Origin: Croceibacterium soli
GTDB lineage: Bacteria; Pseudomonadota; Alphaproteobacteria; Sphingomonadales; Sphingomonadaceae
NCBI RefSeq assembly: GCF_009828065.1
Contig: NZ_WTYK01000002.1
Coordinates: 496,001 to 560,000, forward strand
Reading direction: 5' to 3'
Length of the DNA: 64,000 bases
This document shows, piece by piece, positions 49,762-57,890 of the stretch; the first letter of the stretch is position 1, and every line of letters begins with the position of its first letter. The notes beneath the pieces were generated by a model. The model was not told the origin of the DNA. It made no database searches and saw nothing but the letters and a program-made list of their open reading frames with translations. Both the position numbers and the translations under genes were made by a program.

Positions 49762-51195
49762 ATGCCCGATGACCAGCTTGCTTTTGCCACTGCCACCGAA
49801 CAGCTGCGCATGCTCGACCGCCGCGAAGTCAGCGCAAGCGAGCTGCTGGAGCTCTACCTCGACCGTATCGAGCGGCTGGACGGCAACTATAACCTGGTCG
49901 TGGCGTTCGATCGCGAGCGAGCCCGCGCAACGGCGGCCGATATCGACTTGCGGCGTGAACGCGGTGACGCGCTGGGGCCGCTCGCCGGCTTGCCGATTAC
50001 GGTGAAGGACTCCTTCGAAGTCGTCGGCATGCCGGCGACGTGCGGCCTCGAACACTTGCGCGACCACCGGCCCGACCAGGACGCCGATGCAGTCGCCCGG
50101 CTGCGCGGAGCGGGCGTGAACGTGTTCGGCAAGACCAACCTGCCCGCCGGAGCCAGCGACTGGCAGTCGTTCAACCCGATCTACGGGATCAGCCGCAATC
50201 CCTGGAATCCGGATCGCACCGTGGGCGGCTCATCGGGCGGCGCGGCCGGCGCAGTTGCGGCGGGTTTTACTTCGTTCGAGCTTGGTAGCGACATCGGCGG
50301 TTCGATCCGCATCCCTTCCCACTTCTGCGGCGTGTTCGGCCACAAGCCGACTTACGGGCTGGTGTCGACGCGCGGGCAGATCCCCCCGCCCCCCGGCGCG
50401 CTCAGCCAGCCGGAGCTTGGCGTTGCCGGGCCGATCGCCCGCAGCGCGGACGATCTCGCGCTCGTGCTGTCGGTGCTGGCGGGGAAAACCCTGGCGCCTG
50501 CGCGTCACGAGCAGCTCGGAGATTTCCGCGTCGGCGTGTGGATGGGCGACGGCGCCTATCGCGTGGACGGCGCCTATCGCGGCGCGCTCGAAGCCTACAT
50601 TGCAGACTTGCGGCGCGCGGGTGCTTCGATCGAAGAGGTTGGCCTGCCGGTCGACCCACAGGAGAGCTACGAGACTTATCTGCAAGTGCTGTTCGCCCTC
50701 GTCGGCGCTCCCGCTCCGCAGGAGGCGGATGCTTTCGAGCGGCTCGCCGATCAGGACGAAACCGGCATGGCCGCCAAGCTGGCCCGCTACATGCGCACGT
50801 CGCTGGGCGAATGGTTCGAGCTGGCAGAGAAGCGGGAGCACTTGTTCCGGGCCTGGGCGCGGTTCTTCGGCCAGTACGACCTGCTTGTCTGCCCCGCCGT
50901 GCCGGTCGTGGCGTTCCCGCACATGGCGGAAGGGAGTGGGGTCCACTCGGACCAGTTGTTCCGCCGCGTCACTATCGACGGAGAGCCGGCGCCGTACCTC
51001 GACTTCACCTGGCAGGGCCTCGCCCTCGTGGCGAACTTGCCGGCTACGGTGATGCCGACGGGGCACCTCGTCGACGGCCTGCCGACGGGGCTGCAGATCA
51101 TCGGCCCTCATTCGGAGGACCTGACCGCCATCCGCTTTGCCGCCCTCGCGGCGCAGGCGGCAGGGGCTTACCTGCCGCCTCCTGCGCTTTCATGA
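49762..51195 (+). CDS. Amidase (amidase-signature family)
   Basis: A 477-residue amidase-signature hydrolase. The ATG at 49762 has GGGGAGGA upstream. The Ser-cisSer-Lys triad is present: Lys82 in TVKDSF, cis-Ser157/158 in GGSSGG (155-160), and nucleophile Ser181 in GSDIGGSIRIPSHF. The C-terminal part includes YDLLVCPAVPVVAFPHM, typical of the family. It hydrolyses a carboxamide to acid and ammonia in the cytoplasm. The substrate is not known; it is not part of a gatCAB operon here, so a catabolic amidase is more likely than the Glu-tRNA amidotransferase subunit. Confidence 0.92.
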   Translation: MPDDQLAFATATEQLRMLDRREVSASELLELYLDRIERLDGNYNLVVAFDRERARATAADIDLRRERGDALGPLAGLPITVKDSFEVVGMPATCGLEHLRDHRPDQDADAVARLRGAGVNVFGKTNLPAGASDWQSFNPIYGISRNPWNPDRTVGGSSGGAAGAVAAGFTSFELGSDIGGSIRIPSHFCGVFGHKPTYGLVSTRGQIPPPPGALSQPELGVAGPIARSADDLALVLSVLAGKTLAPARHEQLGDFRVGVWMGDGAYRVDGAYRGALEAYIADLRRAGASIEEVGLPVDPQESYETYLQVLFALVGAPAPQEADAFERLADQDETGMAAKLARYMRTSLGEWFELAEKREHLFRAWARFFGQYDLLVCPAVPVVAFPHMAEGSGVHSDQLFRRVTIDGEPAPYLDFTWQGLALVANLPATVMPTGHLVDGLPTGLQIIGPHSEDLTAIRFAALAAQAAGAYLPPPALS

Positions 51196-51223
51196 GGGCA
51201 GCGCGAACGGAACGCGCCGTGAT

Positions 51224-51661
51224 TTACGGGTAAGTGGCGAACACCCGCCGGCCGAAGTCACCGAAGGCGACGACCTGGTAAGGCTGCACGCGGCCGCCCG
51301 CTTCCATGCCGGGCGAGCCCAGCGGCATTCCGGCCACCGCGAGGCCCTTCACGCCTTCGGGGCGCTCGGCCAGGAGCCGACGGATCTCGCGGGCGGGAAC
51401 GTGACCTTCGATCACGTAGCCTTCGACTTCCATCGTGTGGCAGGATGCGAGATCGTCCGGCAGTCCCTTGGCGCGCTTCACGGCGGCGATCTCCGGCTCG
51501 TCGCGCGCCGTGACTTCGTAGCCGAGTTCCCGATGCAGATGCTCGGCCCACTTCTCGCAGCATGGGCAACCGGGATCCCGCAGCATGACGTACGGCGCGG
51601 CCTGGGCCGCGCCGGTGCAGGCGGCGAGCAGAAGCGCGAGCGCGAGAGAAGGCGTGCGCAT
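51224..51661 (-). CDS. DUF411 metal-binding periplasmic protein
   Basis: A 145-residue exported protein (MRTPSLALALLLAACTGAAQA). The DUF411 signature is clear: YVMLRDPGCPCCEKWAEHLHRELGYEV with the CPCC metal-binding motif, then LASCHTMEVEGYVIEGHVPAREI and GLAVAGMPLGSPGME. Family members occur with copper and other metal resistance genes. ATG at 51661 is used; a GTG immediately upstream at 51664 is also possible. It lies five bases after the Cys/His-rich small protein, so the two form a metal-handling pair. Confidence 0.9.
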   Translation of the reverse strand: MRTPSLALALLLAACTGAAQAAPYVMLRDPGCPCCEKWAEHLHRELGYEVTARDEPEIAAVKRAKGLPDDLASCHTMEVEGYVIEGHVPAREIRRLLAERPEGVKGLAVAGMPLGSPGMEAGGRVQPYQVVAFGDFGRRVFATYP

Positions 51662-51666
51662 CACGG

Positions 51667-51861
51667 TCAGTGCGCGTGCGGCGCAGCCGGGGCCTGCTCG
51701 GCTTCGCCGTGACCTTCATGCCCTTCGTGGCCTTCGTGCTTCTCGCAGCAGTCACAGCCTTCCTTCATTTTCTCGCAGCACTCCATCTTCGGTGCTTCCT
51801 GCGCGTGAGCGACAGCGGGCAGACCCAGGAGGAACGCGGCGGCGATCGAAAGCTTCTTCAT
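51667..51861 (-). CDS. Small Cys/His-rich periplasmic protein
   Basis: A 64-residue precursor (MKKLSIAAAFLLGLPAVAHAQ) with a mature part of about 43 residues containing MECCEKMKEGCDCCEKHEGHEGHEGH, ending PHAH. Five cysteines and many histidines in so short a chain point to metal binding (Cu, Zn or Ag). The ATG at 51861 has GGAG upstream; the start at 51885 is not supported. It is coupled to the DUF411 gene. I know of no named family; the repeat EGHEGHEGH resembles low-complexity metallochaperone tails. Confidence 0.8.
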   Translation of the reverse strand: MKKLSIAAAFLLGLPAVAHAQEAPKMECCEKMKEGCDCCEKHEGHEGHEGHGEAEQAPAAPHAH

Positions 51862-51958
51862 GATTTCTCCGTGCATGGTGCGCACTCGCGCGCTGGGGCT
51901 TGCGATAGCCCCGTTCGGCTGAACACAGCAACAACAACATCGCTCGGCTGCGGTGCCG

Positions 51959-52849
51959 TCAGCATCGCTCGATCAGGGCATCCAGCATCCAGGTCGTGGC
52001 CGGGCCGGGCCTGCTGTCCTTCCGCCAGAGCGCATGGAGCTGGTAGTGAATCTGCGCAGCCTCGGGCAGGCAGAGCGCGACGAGGCGGCCGGCCGACAGG
52101 TCCTCCAGCACGGCATGACGGGGCATGTTCCCCCAGCCGATCCCTTCCAGCAGCAGCGCGTGCTTCGCACCGAGGTCCGCCAGGCGCCAGGTGCGCGAGC
52201 TGAGGACGGAGAACTCCCTCCCCTCCGTCAGCGGCGACCGGTCGGTAAGGACGAGTTGGAGGTGCTCGCGCGTTTCTCCCGGAGCGATCTGCGGGAGCTG
52301 GGCCAGCGGGTGCCCGGGCGCGGCGACCGGGAGCAGCTCGACGGAGCCGACCGCGCGCCGCTCCAGCTCCGGCAAATCGAGGATGTCGGGCCCGGCAATC
52401 GCGAGGTCGGCCCGCTTGTCGAGGACCAGTGCCGCCACCGCGCCGAGAGCCTCTACATGGAGGCGCAGGTTCACGGTCGGGAACGCCTCCTGGAAGTCCC
52501 GCAGCACGCCGGCGACCGTGCGGCTCGGGACCATCACGTCCACCGCCAGCCCCACCTCGGTCTCCAGGCCCTGGCGAATGCCCCGCGCCCTCGCCACGAG
52601 CCCGTCGGCCTCGTCGGCGACTGCGCGGGCATCGGTCAGCAATGCCCGGCCGGCCTCGGTCAGCACGGGCTTGCGCGACCCTTCCCGGTCGAACAGCACA
52701 ACGCCCAACTGCCCTTCCAGCGCTGAAATGCCGTAGCTCACCACCGACAGCGCGCGCCCGAGCTTCCGTGCCGCCCGGTTGAAACTTCCCTCGTCGGCAA
52801 CGGCAAGGAAGATACGGAGTTGATCAAGGGTAGGCTGCCCGACGTCCAC
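51959..52849 (-). CDS. LysR-family transcriptional regulator
   Basis: A 296-residue LTTR. N-terminal HTH: TLDQLRIFLAVADEGSFNRAARKLGRALSVVSYGISALEGQLGVVLFDR. The effector-binding domain spans residues 90-296 (VGLAVDVMVPSRTVAGVLRDFQEAFPTVNLRLHVEALGAVAALVLDKRADLAIAGP). GTG start at 52849 with GGAG seven bases upstream. It is divergent from the pirin and FMN-reductase genes across a 101-bp spacer; LysR-pirin-flavoprotein sets are common, and it most likely activates that pair in response to quinone-type or oxidative stress. Confidence 0.92.
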   Translation of the reverse strand: MDVGQPTLDQLRIFLAVADEGSFNRAARKLGRALSVVSYGISALEGQLGVVLFDREGSRKPVLTEAGRALLTDARAVADEADGLVARARGIRQGLETEVGLAVDVMVPSRTVAGVLRDFQEAFPTVNLRLHVEALGAVAALVLDKRADLAIAGPDILDLPELERRAVGSVELLPVAAPGHPLAQLPQIAPGETREHLQLVLTDRSPLTEGREFSVLSSRTWRLADLGAKHALLLEGIGWGNMPRHAVLEDLSAGRLVALCLPEAAQIHYQLHALWRKDSRPGPATTWMLDALIERC

Positions 52850-52858
52850 TATTCAACT

Positions 52859-52878
52859 CCATCGAACATTTTGGATGG
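52859..52878. promoter_or_regulatory. Candidate LysR site between lysR and pirin genes
   Basis: CCATC-N10-GATGG is a dyad in the divergent spacer, ten bases upstream of the lysR start and about 70 bases upstream of the pirin start. The AT-rich centre and position suit autorepression by the LysR protein. Confidence 0.4.
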
Positions 52879-52950
52879 CTTTATCTCACTTATCCTGTCG
52901 AGCCGCAACGCCCAGATAGGTGGCACGCAAGTCACTGAGGAGACCAAGCC

Positions 52951-53646
52951 ATGATCGAACTTCGGCCATTCGCCAGCCTCGGCGCCGCCAACCACGGCTG
53001 GCTCGACGCCCACCACCACTTCTCCTTCGCCGATTACCACGACCCGGCGCGCACCAACTGGGGCCAGCTGCGGGTGTGGAACGACGACACGATCGCGCCT
53101 AAGTCCGGCTTCCCGCCGCACCCGCACCGCGACATGGAGATCATCACTTACGTCCGCAAAGGGGCGATCACCCACCAGGACAACCTGGGCAACACCGGCC
53201 GCACCGAAGCCGGCGACGTCCAGGTCATGTCCGCCGGAACCGGCGTGTCGCACGCGGAATACAACCTGGAAAACGAGACCACCCAGATCTTCCAGATCTG
53301 GATCATCCCGGACCAGCGCGGCGGCGAGCCGAGCTGGGGCGCGCGGCCTTTCCCGAAGGACGACCGGCACGGCCGCTTCGTGACCCTCGCATCGGGCATG
53401 GCCGGCGACGATGCGCTATCGATCCGCACCGAGGCGCGCGTTCTCGGCGCAACGGTAAAGGCCGGCGACAGCGTGGTCTACGACACCACGCCGGACCGCC
53501 ATCTCTACCTGGTTCCGGCGACCGGCAAGGTCCGCATCGGCGAGATCGAGGTCAATGCCCGCGACGGGGCGGCGATCACCGGCCTGCAGCGGATCGAGAT
53601 CACCGCGCTCGAAGACAGCGAACTGGTGCTGGTCGACGCCCGCTAA
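52951..53646 (+). CDS. Pirin-family protein (YhaK-like bicupin)
   Basis: A 231-residue pirin of the YhaK/quercetinase-like class. The N-terminal cupin carries the metal motif FPPHPHRDMEIITYVRKGAITHQDNLGN with the expected His-x-His and later Glu, then VQVMSAGTGVSHAEYN. It ends with IGEIEVNARDGAAITGLQRIEITALEDSELVLVDAR. Pirins bind iron and some act on quercetin or as redox sensors. GAGGAGACC lies upstream of the ATG at 52951. It is followed by an FMN reductase, with a strong hairpin between. Confidence 0.93.
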   Translation: MIELRPFASLGAANHGWLDAHHHFSFADYHDPARTNWGQLRVWNDDTIAPKSGFPPHPHRDMEIITYVRKGAITHQDNLGNTGRTEAGDVQVMSAGTGVSHAEYNLENETTQIFQIWIIPDQRGGEPSWGARPFPKDDRHGRFVTLASGMAGDDALSIRTEARVLGATVKAGDSVVYDTTPDRHLYLVPATGKVRIGEIEVNARDGAAITGLQRIEITALEDSELVLVDAR

Positions 53647-53653
53647 CGCTTCC

Positions 53654-53690
53654 GGCCGGCAGCCTCATTACCCCCGCGAGGCTGCCGGCC
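53654..53690 (+). terminator. 13-bp perfect hairpin between pirin and FMN reductase genes
   Basis: GGCCGGCAGCCTC and GAGGCTGCCGGCC form a perfect 13-base-pair stem with an 11-base loop right after the pirin stop. No T-run follows and the next gene is on the same strand 30 bases on, so this could be a partial terminator or a 3'-end stabiliser that sets unequal expression of the two genes. Confidence 0.55.
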
Positions 53691-53720
53691 CTCCCCTTCC
53701 CGCATAGGAAACGCTAAATC

Positions 53721-54290
53721 ATGTCCAAGACCATCAACGTCGCCGTAGTCGTCGGCAGCCTGCGCAAGGATTCCGTCAACCGCAAGGCGGCCCTGGCGCT
53801 GGCCAAGCTCGCACCCGCGCACCTCGCGCTGAACATCGTCGAGATCGGCGATCTCGCGCTCTATGACGAGGACGTCGAGGCGGCCGGCACCCCCGAGCCC
53901 TGGGCCCGCTTCCGCGAGGAAATCCGCGCGAGTGATGCAGTCCTGTTCGTCACCCCCGAATACAATCGCTCGGTCCCCGGCGCGCTCAAGAACGCCATCG
54001 ACGTGGGCTCTCGGCCTTACGGCAAGGCCGCCTGGTCGGGGAAGCCTGCCGCCATCATGAGCCTGTCTCCCGGCGCGCTCGGGGCGTTCGGCGCCAATCA
54101 CCACTTGCGCCAGTCGCTGGTGTTCCTGAACATGCCCGTCCTGCAGCAGCCCGAAGCATACGTCGGCGGCGCATTCACGCTGTTCGACGAAACCGGCGAA
54201 CTGGTGGAGGAAAGCACCAGGACGTTCTTCGCCGGCTTCATCCGGGCTTTCGCGGACTGGATCGACCGGACGGCCGTGCAGCCCGCGTAA
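53721..54290 (+). CDS. NADPH-dependent FMN reductase (ChrR/YieF-like)
   Basis: A 189-residue flavodoxin-fold reductase. The FMN phosphate loop is GSLRKDSVNRKAALAL (residues 12-27), and the family signature VTPEYNRSVPGALKNAIDVGSRPYG is intact, followed by WSGKPAAIMSLSPGALGAFGANHHLRQSL. Relatives reduce quinones, chromate and azo compounds by two-electron transfer and limit redox cycling. The ATG at 53721 has AGGAAACG upstream. It probably acts with the pirin under LysR control. Confidence 0.93.
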   Translation: MSKTINVAVVVGSLRKDSVNRKAALALAKLAPAHLALNIVEIGDLALYDEDVEAAGTPEPWARFREEIRASDAVLFVTPEYNRSVPGALKNAIDVGSRPYGKAAWSGKPAAIMSLSPGALGAFGANHHLRQSLVFLNMPVLQQPEAYVGGAFTLFDETGELVEESTRTFFAGFIRAFADWIDRTAVQPA

Positions 54291-54291
54291 G

Positions 54292-54312
54292 GCGGCGAGC
54301 CGGCCGCCGCCC
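54292..54312. terminator. Hairpin between convergent FMN reductase and TonB receptor genes
   Basis: GGCGGC and GCCGCC flank GAGCCG just after the reductase stop. Position between convergent genes supports termination; there is no T-run. Confidence 0.35.
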
Positions 54313-54334
54313 CGCAGGTCCTTGCCCTGGCTCC

Positions 54335-56788
54335 CTAGAACTCCTTCTTCAGCGTCAGCGCCCATTCCCGGGGACGTCCCGGCTGGGCGCTGGCGACGCC
54401 CGCCGCCGCGGCGATCTCCACGGTCGTGAGGAAGTAGTATTCGTCGAACAGGTTGGTTACTTCGAGCGAGACCTGCAGATCGCGCGCTTCGTTGAGCCAG
54501 GTCAGTCGGGCGTTCGCCAAGACATAGTCCTCGATCTTGGTGTGCGGCACATTGACGGCCGTGCCCCACACGTCGGACTGGTAGGCTGCATCGAACCGCG
54601 GGGTCAGCGAGCCGGCGCCACCCAGCAGGATCTCGTACTGCGCGCCCACGCTCCACTTCCATTCGGGCGTATAGGGCGCACGCATGCCCAGCTGGACGCC
54701 GCCCGGATTGGTCGGACCACCGGCCTGCGGGTCGATCTCGGAGTATTGGAAGTCGAGGTAGCTGACGGCGCTGTCGATCAGCAGGCCCGGCGCAGGGCGA
54801 AGGTTGGCTTCGACTTCCACGCCCTTGATGTCCGCGCTGCCCACGTTCGCGGGAAGCCCGCAAGGGAATGGCGCGGTCGGCGGCACGGGCGGCGGGTTGA
54901 ACTGCGGGCAGCGGTTCAGGATCAGCTGGATGTCGTTGTACTTGCTCGTGAACGCCGCCACGTTGAAGCGCAGCGCGCGGTCGAACAGGTCGGTCTTCAG
55001 GCCGACTTCCCAGGTCTCGAGCGTCTCCGGACCGAAGGGCTGGATCTGGGTGACCGCGAACGGCCGCGGGTTCACGCCCCCGCCCTTGAAGCCGGTCGAG
55101 AACTGGCCGTAGGCCATGATGTCCTCGTTCAGCTCGTACTGGACGGCCGCGCGATAATCGGTGCGGCTTCCGCGGTAACGCCCGGTCTGGTTGTGCAGCA
55201 GCGCGTTCTGCCCGGGGAGAAGCTGGCCCGTCCTGCTGAGGCGGGAATAGGTGTAGTCCTTGCCCTCTTCCGTGTAGCGGATGCCGCCGGTCAGCGTGAG
55301 CTGGTCGGTGACGTTCCAGCCGAGATGGCCGAACACGGCCTTGGTGAAGGCAGGCACGGGATCGTTGCTGACGAATACCAGCGGCCCCGGCACGACATAA
55401 CGCAGGTCCTGCTGTGCCGAGTAAAGCACGTCCTGGTCCATGTAGAAGCCGCCGACGGTGTAATCGATGGCCTCCTGCGCCAGCGAACCGTTGAGGCGGA
55501 GTTCCTGGCTGAACGCACTGAAGTCGAGGCTGTTGGGCCCGCCGAGCTGGTGCGACATCGGGGAGAGATCGTCTTCGTTGGAGAAGATCGATTCATAGGC
55601 GCGATAGGCGGTGATCGAGACCAGCTGCATGGAATCGCTGAGATCCCACTCGGCCTGGCCGGACACGCCCCAGCCCGTGAAGTCGACCCGGCCGGGGATT
55701 GTACGGCCCACCGCCGGCGGATCGTCCTGGATGCTGTAGGTCGAGTAGTTGCAGTACGGGCGGCAGATGAAGCGGGAGTCGAACCGCTGCGGCGTCGGGA
55801 ACGGGTTCACGTCGCCCGCGCCGGTGTAGTTGGCGAACGTCAGCACCGATCCGGCGATTTCCCGGTCGTCACGGGTGAAGTCACCGATAATGTTGATTTC
55901 CAGGTCGTTCGTCGGGAGGAAGCGGAGCTGCCCGCGCACGGCCTGGTAGCCGACATCGCCTTGCCTGGAGAGCACGCAATCGTCGCCCGAAACGGTTGCG
56001 GGAATGCCCTGGCCGGGATTGACGCAGCCATAGTCGAGGCGATCGACATACCCCTCCTGGCTCCGGGCTACCCCCGCCATGCGCGCGTAAACATCTTCGG
56101 CCAGCGCGAAGTCTACGCTCGCCCGCAAATCCAGCCTGTCGCGGCTGCCGTAAGCCGCCTGCACATAGCCGGAGCCGTCGCCGGTGGGCCGCTTGGAATA
56201 AAGCTTCACCGCTCCGCCGATGGAATTCTTGCCGGCCAGCGTACCCTGCGGCCCGCGCAGGATTTCGACCCGTTCCAAGTCGAGAAGATCGATGATCGAA
56301 CCGGTCAACGTCGAATAGTAGACATCGTCAACGTAAAGCCCGACGCCGGGCTCCAGCGCCGGATGGAAGTCGAACTGGCCTACGCCGCGGATATTGGCGG
56401 CCAGCGAAGGTCCATAAGAGGCGGCGTTCGACTTCAGGCTGACGCTGGGCGCCTGGCTGGCGATGTCCGCCACGGTGGTCTGGCTGCGGGCCTCCAGCAT
56501 CGCCGCCGAGACCGCGGTGATCGCCAGCGGGGTCTCCTGAAGGTTCTGCTCCCTGAACTGCGCCGTGACGATGATTTCCTCGACGCCCGCGCCTCTCGTG
56601 TCCTGCGGGCCGGGGCTGTTCGCGTCACCCGCCTGCGCCGCCGCTGCTTCCTCTGCCGGAGCAGGATCGGCCGACGATTGCGTCTCCGGCGCCTGTGCGA
56701 ACGCGGGGGCGCTTGCTGCTGCCGCAGCCGCAACGATCAGCGCATTCGTGCTCGCTCCCCGCAATGCCCTCGCAAAGCTATACCGCAT
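54335..56788 (-). CDS. TonB-dependent outer-membrane receptor
   Basis: An 817-residue receptor. The ATG at 56788 has GGGGAGATG upstream; five extra residues from 56803 lack support. Signal peptide ends SAPAFAQAPE; then an Ala/Gly-rich spacer. TonB box VEEIIVTAQFREQNLQETPLAITAVSAAMLEARSQTTVADIASQAPSVSLKSN, plug RVEILRGPQGTLAGKNSIGGAVKLYSKRPTGDGSG, and a barrel ending GRPREWALTLKKEF. It has the same subtype, spacing and C-terminus as the receptor at 25069, so the two probably take up related aromatic compounds. It is followed upstream by LigW-like and AAHS genes on the same strand, and is likely the last gene of that operon. Confidence 0.93.
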   Translation of the reverse strand: MRYSFARALRGASTNALIVAAAAAASAPAFAQAPETQSSADPAPAEEAAAAQAGDANSPGPQDTRGAGVEEIIVTAQFREQNLQETPLAITAVSAAMLEARSQTTVADIASQAPSVSLKSNAASYGPSLAANIRGVGQFDFHPALEPGVGLYVDDVYYSTLTGSIIDLLDLERVEILRGPQGTLAGKNSIGGAVKLYSKRPTGDGSGYVQAAYGSRDRLDLRASVDFALAEDVYARMAGVARSQEGYVDRLDYGCVNPGQGIPATVSGDDCVLSRQGDVGYQAVRGQLRFLPTNDLEINIIGDFTRDDREIAGSVLTFANYTGAGDVNPFPTPQRFDSRFICRPYCNYSTYSIQDDPPAVGRTIPGRVDFTGWGVSGQAEWDLSDSMQLVSITAYRAYESIFSNEDDLSPMSHQLGGPNSLDFSAFSQELRLNGSLAQEAIDYTVGGFYMDQDVLYSAQQDLRYVVPGPLVFVSNDPVPAFTKAVFGHLGWNVTDQLTLTGGIRYTEEGKDYTYSRLSRTGQLLPGQNALLHNQTGRYRGSRTDYRAAVQYELNEDIMAYGQFSTGFKGGGVNPRPFAVTQIQPFGPETLETWEVGLKTDLFDRALRFNVAAFTSKYNDIQLILNRCPQFNPPPVPPTAPFPCGLPANVGSADIKGVEVEANLRPAPGLLIDSAVSYLDFQYSEIDPQAGGPTNPGGVQLGMRAPYTPEWKWSVGAQYEILLGGAGSLTPRFDAAYQSDVWGTAVNVPHTKIEDYVLANARLTWLNEARDLQVSLEVTNLFDEYYFLTTVEIAAAAGVASAQPGRPREWALTLKKEF

Positions 56789-56840
56789 CAGACATCTCCC
56801 CATTTCTTTTCGTATCGTTCAATGCGCCGGAGTGGCGAAA

Positions 56841-57890
56841 TCAGTCGTCCTTGGCAGGCGCGATGTGGAACACCCGCTCCGCATTGCGATGATAGACTTT
56901 GGCCATCTCTTCCGCGTCGAGCGGGGCTGCATCCATGAACTCGACCGCCGGCTGCGTAGGCTGGTAGGGATAGTCGATCGCCCACATCACATTGTCGACG
57001 CCGAGCTTGTCGATCGAGTACCGCAGCGCCAAGGGATCCTCGACCCCGCTGGTCGTGATCAGAAAATTGCGCTGGAAGTATTCGTCCATCGTCAGTTCGG
57101 TCTTGCGGGCGAGGCCGATCTGCTGCGCGCGCTTGTTCATGAAGGCTATGCGCCAGATCCAGAACGGGATCGCCTCGCCCATATGCCCGATGCAGATCTT
57201 GAGGTTCGGGAAGCGGTCGAACACGCCGCCGGCCATCATTCGGACCACGTGCGTGCCGACCTCGACACCGTAGCCCCACATGGCGCTGTCCATGCCATAG
57301 TCCTGCAAAGGACCCTTGAGCGTGTCCGACGCAGCGCGGGGGTGAATGTAGAGCACACGGTCGAGCGCTTCCGCCGTCTCGAGGATCGGCCAGAACTTGG
57401 GATCGTCGAGGTACTCGCCATAAGTATGGCTGTTGACCATGAACCCGTTGAGCTTGAGCTCCGTGATGGCCCGCTCCATCTCCCGCGCCGCCCGCTTCGG
57501 GCTGTGCGGAGCGAAGCTGGCGAGGCCGGCGAAGCGGTCCGGGCGCCGGGCGCAGACATCGGCGAGGTAGTCGTTCGCAAGCGCGGCAAGATCGGTGGCG
57601 GTGTCGGCGTCGAACATCTGCACGCCGGGCGCGGTGAGCGATAGCAACTGCACGTCCACGCCGAACTCGTCCATTTGCCGCAGCCGTTCGCCTTCGATGT
57701 CGAGCAAGCCATCGAGGAAGCTCATGCGGGCATAGCCGGTGGTGTCGCTTTCCGCATCGTAGATGCCGGCGCACAGCAGGCGGTCCAGGCTCTGCGACGG
57801 GCCGCGGACGACATCCCGCAGCGCTTCGGCGACTTCGGGAATGGAGAAAGCTTCTTCTGTGGCGATGCGGCGTATGCGGGTCATGCTCAT
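56841..57890 (-). CDS. Amidohydrolase-2 family decarboxylase, LigW/gamma-resorcylate-decarboxylase-like
   Basis: A 349-residue TIM-barrel enzyme. It resembles LigW (5-carboxyvanillate decarboxylase): RRIATEEAFSIPEVAEAL at the start, LLSLTAPGVQMFDADTATDLAALANDYLAD, LNGFMVNSHTYGEYLDD, YIHPRA, VEVGTHVVRMMAGGVFDRFPNLKICIGHMGEAIPFW and VMWAIDYPYQ. Predicted metal ligands are a Glu at 12/13, His183, His236 and Asp306, as in LigW. The reaction is probably a nonoxidative decarboxylation or hydrolysis of a carboxylated aromatic; the exact substrate is unknown. The start ATG (57890) overlaps the MFS stop by four bases (ATGA), so it is coupled to an aromatic-acid permease. Confidence 0.9.
   Translation of the reverse strand: MSMTRIRRIATEEAFSIPEVAEALRDVVRGPSQSLDRLLCAGIYDAESDTTGYARMSFLDGLLDIEGERLRQMDEFGVDVQLLSLTAPGVQMFDADTATDLAALANDYLADVCARRPDRFAGLASFAPHSPKRAAREMERAITELKLNGFMVNSHTYGEYLDDPKFWPILETAEALDRVLYIHPRAASDTLKGPLQDYGMDSAMWGYGVEVGTHVVRMMAGGVFDRFPNLKICIGHMGEAIPFWIWRIAFMNKRAQQIGLARKTELTMDEYFQRNFLITTSGVEDPLALRYSIDKLGVDNVMWAIDYPYQPTQPAVEFMDAAPLDAEEMAKVYHRNAERVFHIAPAKDD

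Noticed and set aside
51585-52736. Plus-strand reading frames across the LysR gene
   Set aside because: Arg/Ser/Pro-rich shadow frames; the LysR HTH and effector domain on the minus strand are unambiguous.
54542-56938. 798-codon plus-strand reading frame opposite the TonB receptor
   Set aside because: Same reason: no recognisable domain, and the opposite strand encodes plug and barrel motifs.
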